A stretch of 64,000 nt of DNA from Epiperipatus broadwayi (GCA_028023455.1 JAQFVV010006203.1:7720821-7784820), one strand, 5' to 3'; numbered from the stretch's first letter, positions 23,062 to 36,204 are shown. Made by a program: numbers and translations. Notes: a model not told the origin generated them from the sequence alone.

Positions 23062-23175
23062 TCAAGCATTGGTGGCCTAGCAGTTAGCATAGTTGCCTTC
23101 CAAGCAGCTGGCCCGGGGTTTGCTTTGCTTCCCAGTCATTTTGACATATGAAAAAAAAAAGAGAGAGAGAGAATA
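23062..23175 (+). mobile_element. tRNA-derived SINE
   Basis: A-box-like ggtggcctagcagttagcat, middle segment ccaagcagctggcccgggg, degenerate B-box gtttgctttgcttcccagtc, then tgacatatg and a poly-A tail running into a GA dinucleotide tract (23150-23174). Plan and several words are shared with the SINE at 5341-5430, so both belong to one family. The A-rich tail supports LINE-type mobilisation. Confidence 0.72.
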
Positions 23176-26100
23176 AAATATATTTCTTGCATAAATTAAA
23201 TGTACATTTATTAATATCAGAGTTTTCATTTTTTAAATGCTACTAAAACAATATCTCAAATAAAGTAGACTTTATAAAAAAATATTTTTAATGTAATATT
23301 ACTATGAATATTATCACTAAAAGAAGATATTTAATCTAATGTGTTACGACAATAAAGATTTATAACTGTTTTAATTTGATGTAAAATTTGAGTTATACAT
23401 AATCTTCTGGACTACAAAACTATATTAATTAGGATTTGCCTTTGAGACATTGGTGATCCAAAAATATTATTTTATAGATAAGTTTAAAAATTAAATTGCA
23501 GGGTGTATTTGAATTATAGTATACTAAACAAAAGGTAAAAAATGTAGGATCAACTAATACTTATGTAGCATAACAACACATATTATAATAATAACATTAT
23601 TTAAAGTCACAAAAAACATTATAAAAAAATATTAGAAATTTTGAATAAAAATGTTTAATGTAAGGTGAAAAAAAAAGTATTTGCTGCAGCCTTAATCCTC
23701 AAACAATGAATGCTAATAATAAGATTTCTGAAAATACAATAATAAATGAATAAGAGTCATTTTAGACTATTAATTAATAAATTGCAACTGTTTCTGTTAT
23801 TATAATCAACGATATTTTTTTTGTAAAAAGTTTTCTTTTAAATTTATATACAATTACTTTGCACATTTACACATGCAGGAAGGCAATTAGTTACTATATT
23901 AGGACCTTACTCTAACTTGGTATATAAATATATCTGTATACAATACTTATAATTATAACCTCAGAAATTACACTTAAGTTTAAAAAAAATTCCTTAGGAT
24001 GTAAGCAAGTTTAGAATTTTTTTTTCAGATATCCTGCTCATAGCTAATTTAATTAGACACTCATTTTATAAGAATAGATAGTTTTAATTAGAGAGCAAAA
24101 GTGGTCTATTGAGTAATTTCTTTTTTCTATGCTTCTATATAAACACAAACAAGTTCTGCAGTGATCTATTTTAATGGATGTTTGATCACTTATATATATG
24201 AGAAAAAAAATAGCACAGACTTGATTAATCTATTGCTTTCAAGAAACAAACATTTCTTACCAAGCTTGCAAACTATCAGTAGCAGTGTTTAAGATTTTCT
24301 TTTCTTATTTTACTTTCTAGCTAAGACTACATAGATATCCATTATCAATCAATAACTAGATAATTAGTTTCTGGGTCAGCTATTTGAAAAAATATATATA
24401 TAAGCCTGCTAATCTGATGCAAGAGATCCTCCAATGTTAATTAATTTCTTATTAAGACAATATTTATTTAAATAAACATTAATAAATTGGAGACAATCAA
24501 CATTCATGCTTATGTCTCACTTTGTATATGTCTTCTACAAAAAGAAAATGTCAAACATTCCAATATTGCACTGAAATGCTGCTATTACTGATTAAGTATT
24601 TAAAAAAAAGTGATAATATGATACAATTATATTTTTCAGTTTTGAAGAAATCGGCCAAACAACTTTTTATTTTATTAAACACACTGCTGCTATCTATATT
24701 TTTTTGAAGAATTAATTTTTTTTAGTAAAGCAATTTTAGAGCATAAAAAAAAAACAACAACTTATAGATACTTAGTAAGATTAAAATCTGAGTAAAAATG
24801 GCCTATTTATATTTCAAGAACAATCACTTATAGGCGATATTTATTATTTCTGTAGTTTGTTTTATTGATAATAATATTTTTTGAGTGTACTTTGTTCAGT
24901 TTTTATTTGTTTAAAAGGATTCTGATTTTTAAAATATTTTTTATAACAATGCAAATATAGTGGAGCAAGTATTTGTCTATAAAACCCATATATAAAAGAC
25001 AATAATCATTTTTAAATCTCAAAGTTTTATGAAAATAATTTTAGATAATATAACCAAATATAACTGGGTCAACTTACTATATTTGTTCTCTCTACTACTT
25101 TAAATCCATTTATTTTAAGCTTGAGTAATCAGGACTAGACTAGTAGAGAAAGATTGCTCTTGCTGAAAGAATCAAGTAATATATTCACACTATATTTGTT
25201 ACACTAAAAACGATAGCATTAACTTTCTAACTAACTATTAAACTTATTACTATGCACTCATTAGCTTATTTTAATTAAATATAAAACTGATTCATTAGAA
25301 GTTAGACAATTGCCAATTTATGAAAAAATAACCCATGACATAAAAGACTGCAATATTAAAAGGTTTTGGTTTCAAAACTTCTTCTTCAGCTATGATACTC
25401 CCTCAATGATATCACCTATAATCTAAAAATCCATAGTTGCCAATTATTTTACTTGAAAATGTGAAAAATGTTACTGTTCACACAGTTATTAAATGCATTG
25501 TTCTTTATTATGAATGAATATAAACTTTAGTAGTAATCTCATACTTCATTGGTTATTTTTTTAAAAAATTGAAAAGTGCATAACATTGAACAAGTCATTG
25601 TCTTATATTTTAATAAACAGAAAACACTTTGTCATATTTATAGATTTTCTAGAATTTTTCTATTAGTGAGACTGAAGATTGTGATACACGAGTAGAAAAA
25701 ATGAGAGACTATCATGCATATAAATAAAATAGATAAACTGTATATTAAACTTTAATAAATCTAAAGCTTATTTTTATGGTTAAATGAAACAATTTTTAAT
25801 CTAATAAATTATAATAATTTTTAAAATATTTACTGAAAACTGATTGTAGTGAATAAATGCTTGATAAAAAATACACCCTTGCACAATAAATTTGTTTATA
25901 ACATTATACACATAAGTTTAATATCATTCCATACACTAAATATATATAAAATTAAAGTGTTTTATAGATAGAAATAATAGAAAACATAAATATATATACA
26001 TGTACACACATAAATAAACTGCATTAATTTATTAGTGATAAGAAAATCTGTTAAGAAAGATCAAGTTTAGGCAATTTTGAACATTATTATATTAGCAGAT

Positions 26101-28154
26101 CACCGGCAAATTATTTAAATGAAAATAACCTTTAATTCGTATCAAGTGTATGGGTATAACATGTGCGTAATACATATATTAGATAAACACACATAAATCT
26201 TTATAATATATTTATATAACTAAACACATTTTTTAAAGAATAAATACAAATTATTTATATGCTTTACTACAGAGTAATGAATATTTAAAATGAAATTATG
26301 ATTATTTCTTCTGCCATCTCCAATTTAAAATTAATTAAATCAGAATACAATGAAATTGAACTAATTTATTATGCACATAGTAATAAAAATATGTACATAC
26401 TTTGTACAAAAGTGCAAAGTATTACTTCCATAAGCATAAATAGATCCTATTTTGATATTTGCTGATTATCATAAATGCAGTTACAATGTATTTTCTACAT
26501 TTTCCATATCTGACTATTACCCATTACTTTTAAAATCTTCTGTTCAAGATTTTTCATGACGATTTAATTATTACTGCAAGATTTGCTTATTTAAGATATT
26601 ATTAATAACTAAGCTACTGTTTTCTGGCATGGTTTATATGTTTTAAAGTTTCATCTCAATACCAATTAATATTTTTTTTTTTTTAGAAACTAATCTAAAA
26701 CAGTATTCTCACTTAAAACATACTCTCTTTTGAAATAATTATTAATGTCATACTTATTTAAAGAATAAAATAACATTTAAATGATCCACTGTGGGGCAAG
26801 GACCTGCACAGTGAAGAAAGTATTACTCCTAATCTTATGAATTGCTGAGTAAGAATATATTAAACAATATTATAAGGTTTGGGCAGACTATATATAAAAA
26901 AAAATCCTAAATCTGATTGAAATTCAAAATTTACATCTAAATTTGAACCTGATGGTATAGATGGTAGGAAAATGTACTACTGCTACATCATGAAGGCTTT
27001 ACTTAAAAACAGAAACCCACACATATAAATGCATTCCGATTAATGGTAAGCTTTTACTGATAACATTGCATTGATTTAAATTAAAAGTAATATCTTTTAT
27101 TAACTTTACATTTTATTCATTATCAAATATATATATACTATAATATATATAAATATGATGTTATTAATTTGGCTATGAAACTTCAGCAACTTTTAAACTT
27201 TAGACAAAACTATAAGAGGATATTTCTTAAATAACATTTATTTCATTTTGAATATACAAACATTAAAAAAAAATACAATTAAAGAAAAAAAAACATTGTG
27301 CAGAAAATAGATGTAAATTAATGATTTAATTAATATGAGTGGTATACTTCTATTTTGTCTTTTTTAAAAATTTATCTAAATGCTTGACTATTATTTTCAA
27401 TTAATTGAAAATCTTTTCCAAGAAAAAATGTGTAGGGATAAGGGATTAGTCACTTAATAAGTTAGGCAATTGAAAACTTTAATAATACCTTTTTAAAAAT
27501 TCTCCACACGAAGAACAAAAAGGAAACTATATTAAAATGATTATTACCCAATATTTATTTCATTTATTTAAGTTTTCAATAATATGTGGAATCATTAAAG
27601 ATGTGATAGTTTATAATAAGAAGAGAAAAAAGCTAAAAAGTAAATTATTATTACATATTTTTTTAAGCTAACTACATCTAAAAAACGTTTTTTTATTTTA
27701 TTTTTAAAATAAAAATTAAGTACTATGATGTTTGAAGATTTTTAATATACTAATTCCTAAAGTGAATAAAACATCATAAAATAATTTTGATTTTTAATAA
27801 AATATAACTCAGCAAAAGTGTATATTTTTCTCACTAAATTTTTTTATATCATCTGAATTAACAAATTTTCTTCAGAATTTATTAATGATGTATAATCTAA
27901 ATTAATAAATACATAACCAACACATTTGCCCACATGTGGATTAGTTACACTCAAATTATATTATTTATTATATATATATGCATATATGTGTGTATACATT
28001 TAGTATTTATCTTTTATTAAATGCAAAATGAAAATGCTGATCATAAGTATAAGATAATGTTCTATCTCAATGAAAATAAAGATTTTGAAAAATAAACAAA
28101 TTCTAAATTCCATTTACTTATAATTTATTAATTAAATATACATATACACAACAT
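23176..28154. other. AT-rich DNA, one possible PLE stem-loop
   Basis: Almost featureless. On the minus strand at 25368-25389, ctgaagaagaagttttgaaacc resembles the PLE terminal stem-loop motif but has only a minimal stem. The flanking minus-strand frame was tested as a DGCR8 terminal exon and rejected because of splice phase and stops. Short ORFs such as 24522-24707 show no domain. Confidence 0.5.
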
Positions 28155-28345
28155 TAAAGAGCTTAATAGTGAAGCAGCTACTGAATGTGTCTGCTATGCA
28201 AGGCTTCAAACTATGATTCAAATCCAAACCAAACTTGAGAGATTTTTTTATGTTCCCAAAAAAAGTTTAGAATTTTTCTTTCAAATAGATGATCTTTAGC
28301 CAACATAGTATTGGTCAATAAATGTATATCTAATCTTTCTTATCT
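28155..28345 (+). mobile_element. SINE remnant, second family
   Basis: A tRNA-like start (ttaatagtgaagcagct) and B-box-like gattcaaatccaaa are followed by a body with atttttttatgttccc, gtttagaatttttctttca and tagccaacatagtattggt. The same body words recur in order at 42662-42845, so this is a repeat family. It has no coding capacity. The tail boundary is not sharp. Confidence 0.58.
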
Positions 28346-28395
28346 ACAATGTAAAACAAGAAAAAAAAAGAAATGAAAACTTTATCTTCACTCAC

Positions 28396-28459
28396 CATTT
28401 GCTGAGCTTGGTGAACTTTGCCTTCTTCAGTATTTATAGAAAGGCATGGAGATTTTTCA
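28396..28459 (-). CDS. Candidate internal exon of unknown gene
   Basis: On the minus strand, 64 nt lie between a plausible acceptor (attcattgctag) and a strong donor (aaatg/gtgagtg). In the only open frame it reads EKSPCLSINTEEGKVHQAQQM and ends in phase 0. A second in-frame reading from an internal AG is possible. No homology was recognised. It cannot follow the DGCR8 exon at 40702 directly, because that exon ends in phase 0 and this one needs two bases from its predecessor. Treat as a hypothesis. Confidence 0.22.
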
Positions 28460-31400
28460 CTAGCAATGAATTATTTAATGGCTATCTTACTATTAATTTA
28501 TACATGCAATATTTTTGTAGATATATGTAAAGACAACATATCAGGCAAGTATATATCACACAAAATGTGAAATATATAAAATTATTTAAATTAAAATTTT
28601 TGGGAAAATTTACAGAGTACAAAACAAAACACATTAATTTTTATTGTATATTTATCACTAACCTTAATTTAAGCAATGAAAATATTAGCTAGTTAATGAG
28701 TGATATATTCTAATAGAAAGGTGAGAAGCTTAAAAAAAATAAATAAAAGCAAGTCAAAATAAGTCACTAATAAAATTAAAAATGCCATTAAATAATACAA
28801 TAATTATAATAAACATGGAGCAATAAATACATATTGGTATTTATAGAATTAAAACCCTGCCTTTTTTTATAAAAAAAAATCCCTTGTTTTAGTATATCAC
28901 TGCTAACTTTAAAATGAAAAATAAGTCAAATAAAAGTGCCAAAGCAATTTATTCTTCCTTGGAATTTTTTATAGAGTTTCTATTTTAAATATATACTTAT
29001 ACAATATATAAGTATTGTGCAAACAAATCTATGTAATTATATAATCTTTACATATTTATACATTCTTATCTCTATTTATCTGTCTAGATGTACATATATC
29101 TATATAGATGTGTACGGCACTTATCTTTTATCAATTAAATGCAGGATGAAAGCTCCAAACATTGAAAACAAATACCTACTGCAGCAAACATGCATACTTG
29201 GAGACATTGAATAAAATACAATCCACTAAGTTCCTATATTTCCATAGATCTAGTTAAAAAAAGCTACAATACTTTTTTCTAATTGAATTCTGCTGCAGTT
29301 GAAAAGAATAAAGAAGTAGATAGCAGCCAAAACCCAGATTAAATTATTTAAGAAAATTAATATAGCATATAACAGAAAGTGCATATATTTACATACACCC
29401 ATGATAGACAAAAATGATCTTTCTATCCATATTTTAGAGCAGAACTTCTTAAACTTTTTTTATCTTATAATTTCAAAAAAGAGAAATTGGTAATTTTATT
29501 TATTCATTTTATCAAAACTTTAATCCCCGCCACCCCACACCTTGCAAAATTTTTTCCAAAATATTTATTTACCTCCTCCCAAGAGATTGTCATCTTAATT
29601 TAAGTAGCATTGTTGTAGATCAATTCTGTAAGCATTGGGTAACTTCTTAGGCAATACAAATAAAATTCTTAAAGATTTGAATTAACTAGTTATGAAGATA
29701 AAATGCTAAGTTAGCAATATATACTTTAATGATCTCATTTGTAAATTAAATGAAGATATTTTTAGTCAAAGTGTGATATCAATCAGCACTAGTTAGTGAT
29801 AATCACTGAATTAAATCTATATTACATTCACAAGCAAGGATTAAGTCATAGAATAATTTCTATCTTATTGGTTTTATTCTATTCAAAACGACATTTTGTT
29901 ATGCTATTCAAATTAATGATATGAAAACTTTAAAAAAGCTAAGGTTTTCAAGTCAAGCCAACAAGCATAGTTTTAATAAAACACCAGAAAGTACATTTAA
30001 TGATCTTAATTTTAAATTAATTAATAGACATCATCTTTGAAGTTTTGAGAAAAAATTTATCTCAAAAATTAAATACTATTATATGATTCTTGTAGTTAAT
30101 ATGCACTGTTGACTTCTTTTATTTCGTTCTAGAGCAAATTTTTAAGTAATGAATGAGTCAAAGTATCCTAGATACTTATATAACTGATTATTTGCTAATG
30201 CTACAAGGCATTGCTTCCCTAACAAATAATAGATACCTTAAGTTCTTTGAAATTTTCAAGTCAATAAAATAAGAATAAATATGAGTCAATGAATGGCTAC
30301 AGTACAATACCATGTCTTGCAATTAAATAGGTTAATTAGTTGAGACTATTTGCATTATCATTAGCTTAATGCATATATAGAATAGAGATAGATATCACTT
30401 TTGTCTGATGCAGATTAATTTGGATAGCAGATTTTATAGAAATATGGGCTTTTTATGCACAAAAACTTCTGATTTAATTTAAACAAAAGCCAATTTAGAT
30501 CACATAAAAACTAATTTAATCACGTATAGCTTAGTTTTGTTATACAAACAAGCATATATATATACACGCACACACACACACACACAAATTCACAGATATT
30601 TTTGTTAATACTTTCACTGGGTTTATTAATAAAAGATTTCAACCCATATATAACTTTAACAAAAATTATATCCCTTACTTTAGAACTTATATTATCATAA
30701 TAATAAAATATAATTTAAAACCACTTATGTAACTAAATTCAAAATAAAAGAATTAATAAAATAATTAAAAAAAAATCTTGCTGACTAGGATAAAAAAAAA
30801 AAAAAAATCAAGCACAATAAAAATACATATATTTAAATAAATATATAGATTTAAAAATAAAGCAGAATAAATTTCATGATTTTCCAATTTTCAAAAATTA
30901 AAAATTAATATAATTATAAAAACAAACAAAAATTTCTTAACATTTACGCAATGATCATTAAAATAGCAAATATTGTGCTAAAAAAATTATATATATATAA
31001 ATACCATAACTATAAAAATAATAGCTTAATTATAGCTTATATAATGAAACTTCTTTTCTATTACTATGAATGATAATGAAATAAAAATGAGAAACATATA
31101 ATATTAGCAGAAATTGATTCTTTTAAAAGATTAACAATATCAAATCATCCACAAAGATTTATACCAAATGATAAATTCTTAAAACAAAGAATAAGCATTA
31201 CAAAAAGATTTAGCTTCCTATTGAGATAGTAAACATCTCTTAAAGTATTAATATTTTGATTGAATAAAATTAAGTGATTGTAAAAAAATTCTAAAATCTT
31301 TATACATTTTTATTATTACAATAAAAATCCAGTTATATTCCACTAAGTTCCATGTTATTGATGCTAGACATAGGAAAATATCTTGGGTTCTTTATTGCAA

Positions 31401-33397
31401 CACCATTTTCAAAACTGTTGAGTAAGCAAGCATTAATATCAATGCCATAGTTAATATTCATCAATTGTATAAACCAATAGTAGTATTGATATCAGTAATG
31501 CAGTCTAAATATTCTAATATCATTCAATCTAGCACTGGAATCCATAAATTAAATTTCACTATTTCCATAATAAACTGTTATCAAGATTTTATATAAATTA
31601 AAATATAAATCATGTAACATTAGACAAAATGATTCTTTTAGAGTAACAGAAATATCAAATCAAGTAGCAATATTTATATCAAGTAAACCATTCATAAACA
31701 GAAGCTAACCATTAAAAAAATATTTTAAACATAACGGATTTAACAACCACTTTCTTCCAAGTATTAATATTCTAATTGAATGGATATTACTAGTAGAAAA
31801 ATAATCTCTTGTTTAAAAATTATAAAAAAATGTTTATTATTCATGATAAATAAAAGTTTTGTGTAACAAACAGGTCATTTGCTTTTATCAGAAGACAAAA
31901 TTATCTACAAAAAATTAAGATTAAGAAAACAAATTATCCATATTTCAATATATAAATTAGAAATATTTTGCAATTTTTATATGAGATCACTAAATTTTAT
32001 CTTCAAAATAATCCATGAATAATTAGGATTAAGAAAAAAACATATCCACAATTAGTTTAAAAAATAGTAAAATGTTTATAATTCCCAATGAAATACAATT
32101 TTGCAGTTTTAGTTTGTTATTTAACTTAATTTGTTATTTAACTTAATGTATAAATAATTAAAACTAGAGAAAAAATATCATTTAGTTCAAAACATTATAA
32201 AAAAAGATTATAATTTGCATTGATATAATGTTTAGCAGTTTTACTATCAGTTCATTTAAACATCAAACAAAATAATGTATAAAAGATTATTAATATATAT
32301 ATATATTTCATATGATGGCATTAAATATAAATCATTTAAAACATTTTAAAACATTTTTTAAAGTTAAATTTGAACGATAGATGTATGCTAAGTTAATATA
32401 TAAACCACGTGACTGTTTTAATTATTATAACATCTTGAAAAGGTTCATTTTGAACGAAAATTGATTTGATGTATATAAATTTATTATTTGTAATTAAAAA
32501 AAGTTGTCTATAATATGATTTTATTTTATATTCAGTAATAGGAAGTATATATATATATATGTGCAAGTTAATATTCAAAACAAAAAAGAAATTTTTATAA
32601 TTATAAATAAAATGACTATTAGATGATTCTATGGATCAATAGCAATATTTCAATTATGGTACAATTTTTCCATGGAGAGATATAAGTAGCAGAAAATTAG
32701 TTTAATAAAATAAAAATTTTAAACATTATTATATAAGCCATATTGAGACTATTAATTTTATAATTACAATTTAAAAGATATAGAAAAATGCAAAGAATTT
32801 TAAGTTTTTCTTAAATCTGTATGTATAATTTACTTTATGAATGTATTATATAGGGTATATGAGCACAGACTTCCACAAATGTATAAATTTGAGAGGCCCC
32901 TAAACAAATACATATTGCTTTTTCTTTTTTTTTTTTTTTTACATTTTATTAATGTAATTATTAAAATAAATTTATTATGAGGGAATACAATATTAAGAAT
33001 CATAAAAAACTTGAGACAACTAGAGATCAGCATAATGACCATTGCGTAATTAAAAATGCATAAATATTTAAAAAAAGACTTTAACAGTCCAAATAAGTAC
33101 ATACATAAAAAGTAAAAAAAATAAAACTGCAATAAAGCAATACAATCCTTAAGCTATTTCTTAAAATCCATGTTGTAGATTAATCTGCCTTTAAAGTAGA
33201 TGACAATTTAATCTGTAGTAATTTCATTGGGTCCTTGATGACCAAAAGATATATAAAAAGGATGATAAAACAAAAAGTTGTAATAACAAACATAAAAAAA
33301 AAAAAATCATTGTTACAGATCAAGATTATTAATTCCAGACGTTGAAGGAAGTTCCATGTTGGAGGGCTTGAATTTGCCAATACTTTTTATGGATTCC
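28460..33397. other. AT-rich DNA, nothing recognised
   Basis: Holds a CA microsatellite (30567-30586), a 17-bp tandem pair ttgttatttaacttaa (about 32112-32145), several TA runs and poly-A/T tracts. The minus-strand frame at 32830-33132 (100 codons) is a Phe/Leu/Tyr/Lys-rich chance ORF with no domain. Confidence 0.55.
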
Positions 33398-33443
33398 TAT
33401 ATATATTTTTTTTTTTTTAAAAAAAAAAAATATATATATAAAT
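33398..33443. repeat. A/T palindrome
   Basis: A run of tatatata, then about 14 T, then about 13 A, then atatatata forms a nearly perfect inverted repeat without a spacer. It could extrude as a cruciform, arise from snap-back of two A-tailed insertions, or be an assembly artefact of a homopolymer region. Confidence 0.7.
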
Positions 33444-33540
33444 TGTAATTACAAATTATGATTAAGAGAATAATATATTAACTTTATTTTTTTATTTTAT
33501 AAAGAATAAAATATTGCTAATATAATAATATAGATTAAAA

Positions 33541-33722
33541 AAAAGTTTTTAGAAGCAAAGATAATTTTATTTTCATTGCACGTTTCAACAATGCCAGGCT
33601 CAAATTTCATGGCTATTATTTTTATGCTCTTGAGATTGGCTCACATTTGAATGTGATGAAGTTGAAATGTTGTATAATTACATAATAAATTAAAATCATT
33701 TTTGCTCTTAAAAGTGATTTTG
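33541..33722. repeat. Short inverted repeat of a retroelement tail
   Basis: Reverse-complementing 33541-33610 gives gagcctggcattgttgaaac, then gtgcaatgaaaataaaatta, then tctttgcttctaaaaac. The right part (33640-33722) reads aatgtgatgaagttgaaatg, then aataaattaaaatca, then ttttgctcttaaaagtg. The two match along their length. The gttgaaacg word is typical of PLE- or SINE-type 3' regions. There is no coding capacity. Confidence 0.55.
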
Positions 33723-33831
33723 TTTTTCTATATGTATATTGTAAAACAATATTGAATAATGCCAATTTAAGTCACACCACCTTCAGAAATTTTATAATCT
33801 TTCAAATGTCAATGTTTAATGAAAAAAAAAT

Positions 33832-33898
33832 TATCAATTTCTGTTGGACATATGTTTCTGTCATAATTGACATCATCAGCAGTCTGGAAATATTGATA
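33832..33898 (-). ncRNA. Hammerhead ribozyme-like sequence
   Basis: On the minus strand the invariant core strands are intact: CTGATGA, then a 5-bp stem II (TGTCA / TGACA, loop ATTA), then GAAA, then a one-base-pair extension with loop ATAT, then GTC before the predicted cleavage site at about 33847/33846. Stem I has two closing pairs, an internal loop and a distal helix TATCAAT / ATTGATA. The very short stem III with GAAAC...GTC is typical of retroelement-associated hammerheads such as those in PLEs and retrozymes. The position 10.1-11.1 pair is U-A rather than the preferred G-C, so activity is uncertain. No PLE ORF is seen next to it. Confidence 0.6.
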
Positions 33899-34489
33899 CT
33901 CCATAAATATAGAAAACAATCTATTTAAGTTTAAACATATATTTACAATTAAAAATATAACTCTACATGATATAATTTATTAATGATTCTAATAATTAAA
34001 AAATTATATATGTTTGATTAAGAAACAATGATTAAATTTTCATAATACTAAAAACAAAACAAAAAAATACTATTAGTTACAATATGTATTATAACATGGA
34101 CATGGTAGTATTATTTAGTTACTTTACATGCCTTTGAGCAAAACTTATATACATATAATTTTTTTTATGTAGAGTACCATATCAAATATATCTTGTTTGA
34201 TGTCTTCATGGTATAATTTTTCTGTGTATTCCATCAATTGTTCTATGTTTGTAACTTCAGTTATAAACTGTTCCAATGCTATCTGTCATCAATCTAGTCA
34301 TGGTTAAAATTTCGTTTTGGCCTCACAAATCTGGAAAAAAAGCTCTTGTTTTTTCATTCTAGTTTATATTTTCAATATCTTAGCAAATGTCATGATATTA
34401 CTTCTTGTCATTTCTAAATGCTTTTTGAAATATTCAGTTCTCTTTTCTTAACAAATCTTTTATCCCTTTTAATTTTAGGTAGTGGTGAA
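33899..34489. other. AT-rich DNA with a short unidentified minus-strand frame
   Basis: Around 34150-34285 the minus strand is open for about 43 codons (IALEQFITEVTNIEQLMEY, then HEDIKQDIFDMVLYI), more balanced in composition than its surroundings. I do not recognise it. It may be a remnant of an unidentified mobile element or an exon. Nothing else was seen. Confidence 0.35.
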
Positions 34490-34696
34490 GGAGAACAATG
34501 GCATGTTTACTTCTATATAATGCCACAATTTCTATGACGGTGGATGTATAATGATGAGTGTTGACGCCATTAAATAAGTCAACATCCTGCACGCATTCTT
34601 CCAAGTCAGCAGAAAATCACTATAGGTGTCGATGGTGAAAAGAAAGTGACAGACGGATGTTCATTTTTTGAGATTTGCTAGCGCATTAGGCCTGTT

Positions 34697-35230
34697 ATGG
34701 AGGCTATTGCTGGTCAAAGAAGGCAGCAAGAAACCACTTTGCCGTATAATTCCCTTGTTTTATTGAGTAGTTCTACAGGAATCATTATGTTTGGTGTTGA
34801 GGACTTAGCTAAGAATGGCTTTGGTGTCTTTCCCAACAGGAGTAGATATCAAGCTACTCAGATAGTAAAACTGCAAAATCCTCATAAACTTCATTTATTG
34901 AGAGAAGACACTGGAAAATTGGAAAATTTTAAAAGAAAGTTGTGTATAAATAATATCGATGTTATAGGATTAAGTGAAGTGAGGTGGGAAGGAAATGCAG
35001 AAGTAGGTAGTGGAGATGTTAAGTTATTTTATTTGGGTGGCAATAGATCAATTAATAGAGTTGGCATTGCTGTTGGAAAAAGAATTTGGAATAATGCAAT
35101 AAAGGTTGATTGTATTGATGATAGGTTGATGATTATGAGAATAAATGCAAGTCCTAGGGATTTGGTAAACATACAAGTTTATATGCCAACTACTAGTCAT
35201 GATGATATTGAAATTGATGGAAAAATATGA
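34697..35230 (+). pseudogene. LINE endonuclease, N-terminal part
   Basis: An open frame of 177 codons. From about residue 76, KLENFKRKLCINNIDVIGLS then EVRWEGNAEVGSGD are the EEP N-terminal motifs with the catalytic E of 'EVRW'. Next come NRVGIAVGKRIWN, DRLMIMRINASP and NIQVYMPTTSHDD. The first 70 or so residues show no domain and may be leader read-through; the ATG is only the first available. It ends at a TGA just after the family's 'APT' block. Confidence 0.87.
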
Positions 35231-35272
35231 GTAGAGGAAATTATCCAACGTGAAAAAAATAATGCATATATA

Positions 35273-35675
35273 TTGCTATGGGATAATTGGGATGCTGTTG
35301 TGGGGAAAAGTAAAAAAGGTAAAATTATTGAAAATTATGGGGTTGGAAAAAGAAATGAAAGAGGTAGCTGGCTTGTACAATTCTGTAAGGAGAATGGATT
35401 TGTGATTGCAAACCCTTGTTTCAAAAATCATATTATATACATGGAAAGCTCCAGGTAACAGACAGTGTTATCAAACTGATTACATATTGATTCAGGATAG
35501 ATGTAAGAATGCTATTAAGGGTTCACATACTTTGCTTCGTGCTGATATAAACTCAGATTATAATTTGGTTATGAGTAAATTAAAGTTGAGTTTAAAAAGG
35601 ATTAAAAGAGGGAAAAGATATGTGAGATGGGACTTGAATAAATTGAGAGAAATGGAAAAGGAAAATTTCATTTAA
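35273..35675 (+). pseudogene. LINE endonuclease, C-terminal part (two frames)
   Basis: First segment (35273-35458): WDNWDAVVGKSKKG is a damaged GDWNA(x)VG motif, then GVGKRNERGSWLVQFCKENG and FVIANPCF. The frame then shifts, and 35406-35675 continues with YTWKAPGNRQCYQTDYIL and ADINSDYNLVMSKL, where SDYN stands for the catalytic SDHN. Two catalytic blocks are mutated, so the nuclease is inactive. Confidence 0.86.
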
Positions 35676-36204
35676 TATATGAAAATGAAATAAAAAGGAT
35701 TGTTAAAGATGAGGAATTTATTAACAGTCCTGATAGGTGTTGGTGTAGGATTAAAAAAGGATTCTTAAAAGCAAAAAAAATTGAAATAGGTATTACTTGG
35801 ATAAAGAAAACTAAATGACCTTAAATAATTGAAGGTATGTTGGAAAAAATGGAAGTACAAAGAAGATGGAAGAATGTAAATATTGAGGAAAGGTAAAGTG
35901 CATATAGAAATATTAATAATGAACTAAGAAGAAAAACAGATCTAGTAAAAAAAAAAAAATGGATGGAAAAAAAATATAGAGATAGAAATGTTTCAACAAG
36001 TGAAAAGATATAATCTGGTATTTGATAGAATAAAAAATGTCATAGCAAGTGAGATTGCAGATAAGAATGGAAAGACATCAACTGACAGCGATGATATATT
36101 AAAAAGATGAAAAAAAATATCTTCAGTGTCTATTTGGAAGAGAAGATAATTTAATTAATTATGAATTTAAAAATGAACAAGATATTGAAATAGATGATAA
36201 AGGT

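Noticed and set aside
25310-25400. Minus-strand frame with EEEVLKPKPFNIA, superficially like the DGCR8 tail
   Set aside because: Available AG sites all give a stop or a phase mismatch; the words fit the PLE stem-loop motif better.
28396-28430. PLE-type stem-loop reading of ctgaagaaggcaaag on the minus strand
   Set aside because: No complementary stem and no GAAAC follows; the segment is better described as an exon candidate.
30567-30586. CA-repeat considered as a CRISPR-like or telomere-like array
   Set aside because: It is a plain dinucleotide microsatellite; no spaced direct repeats exist anywhere in the window.
32830-33132. 100-codon minus-strand ORF, hydrophobic
   Set aside because: Composition dominated by Phe, Leu, Tyr, Ile and Lys from poly-T/TA tracts; no start context or homology.
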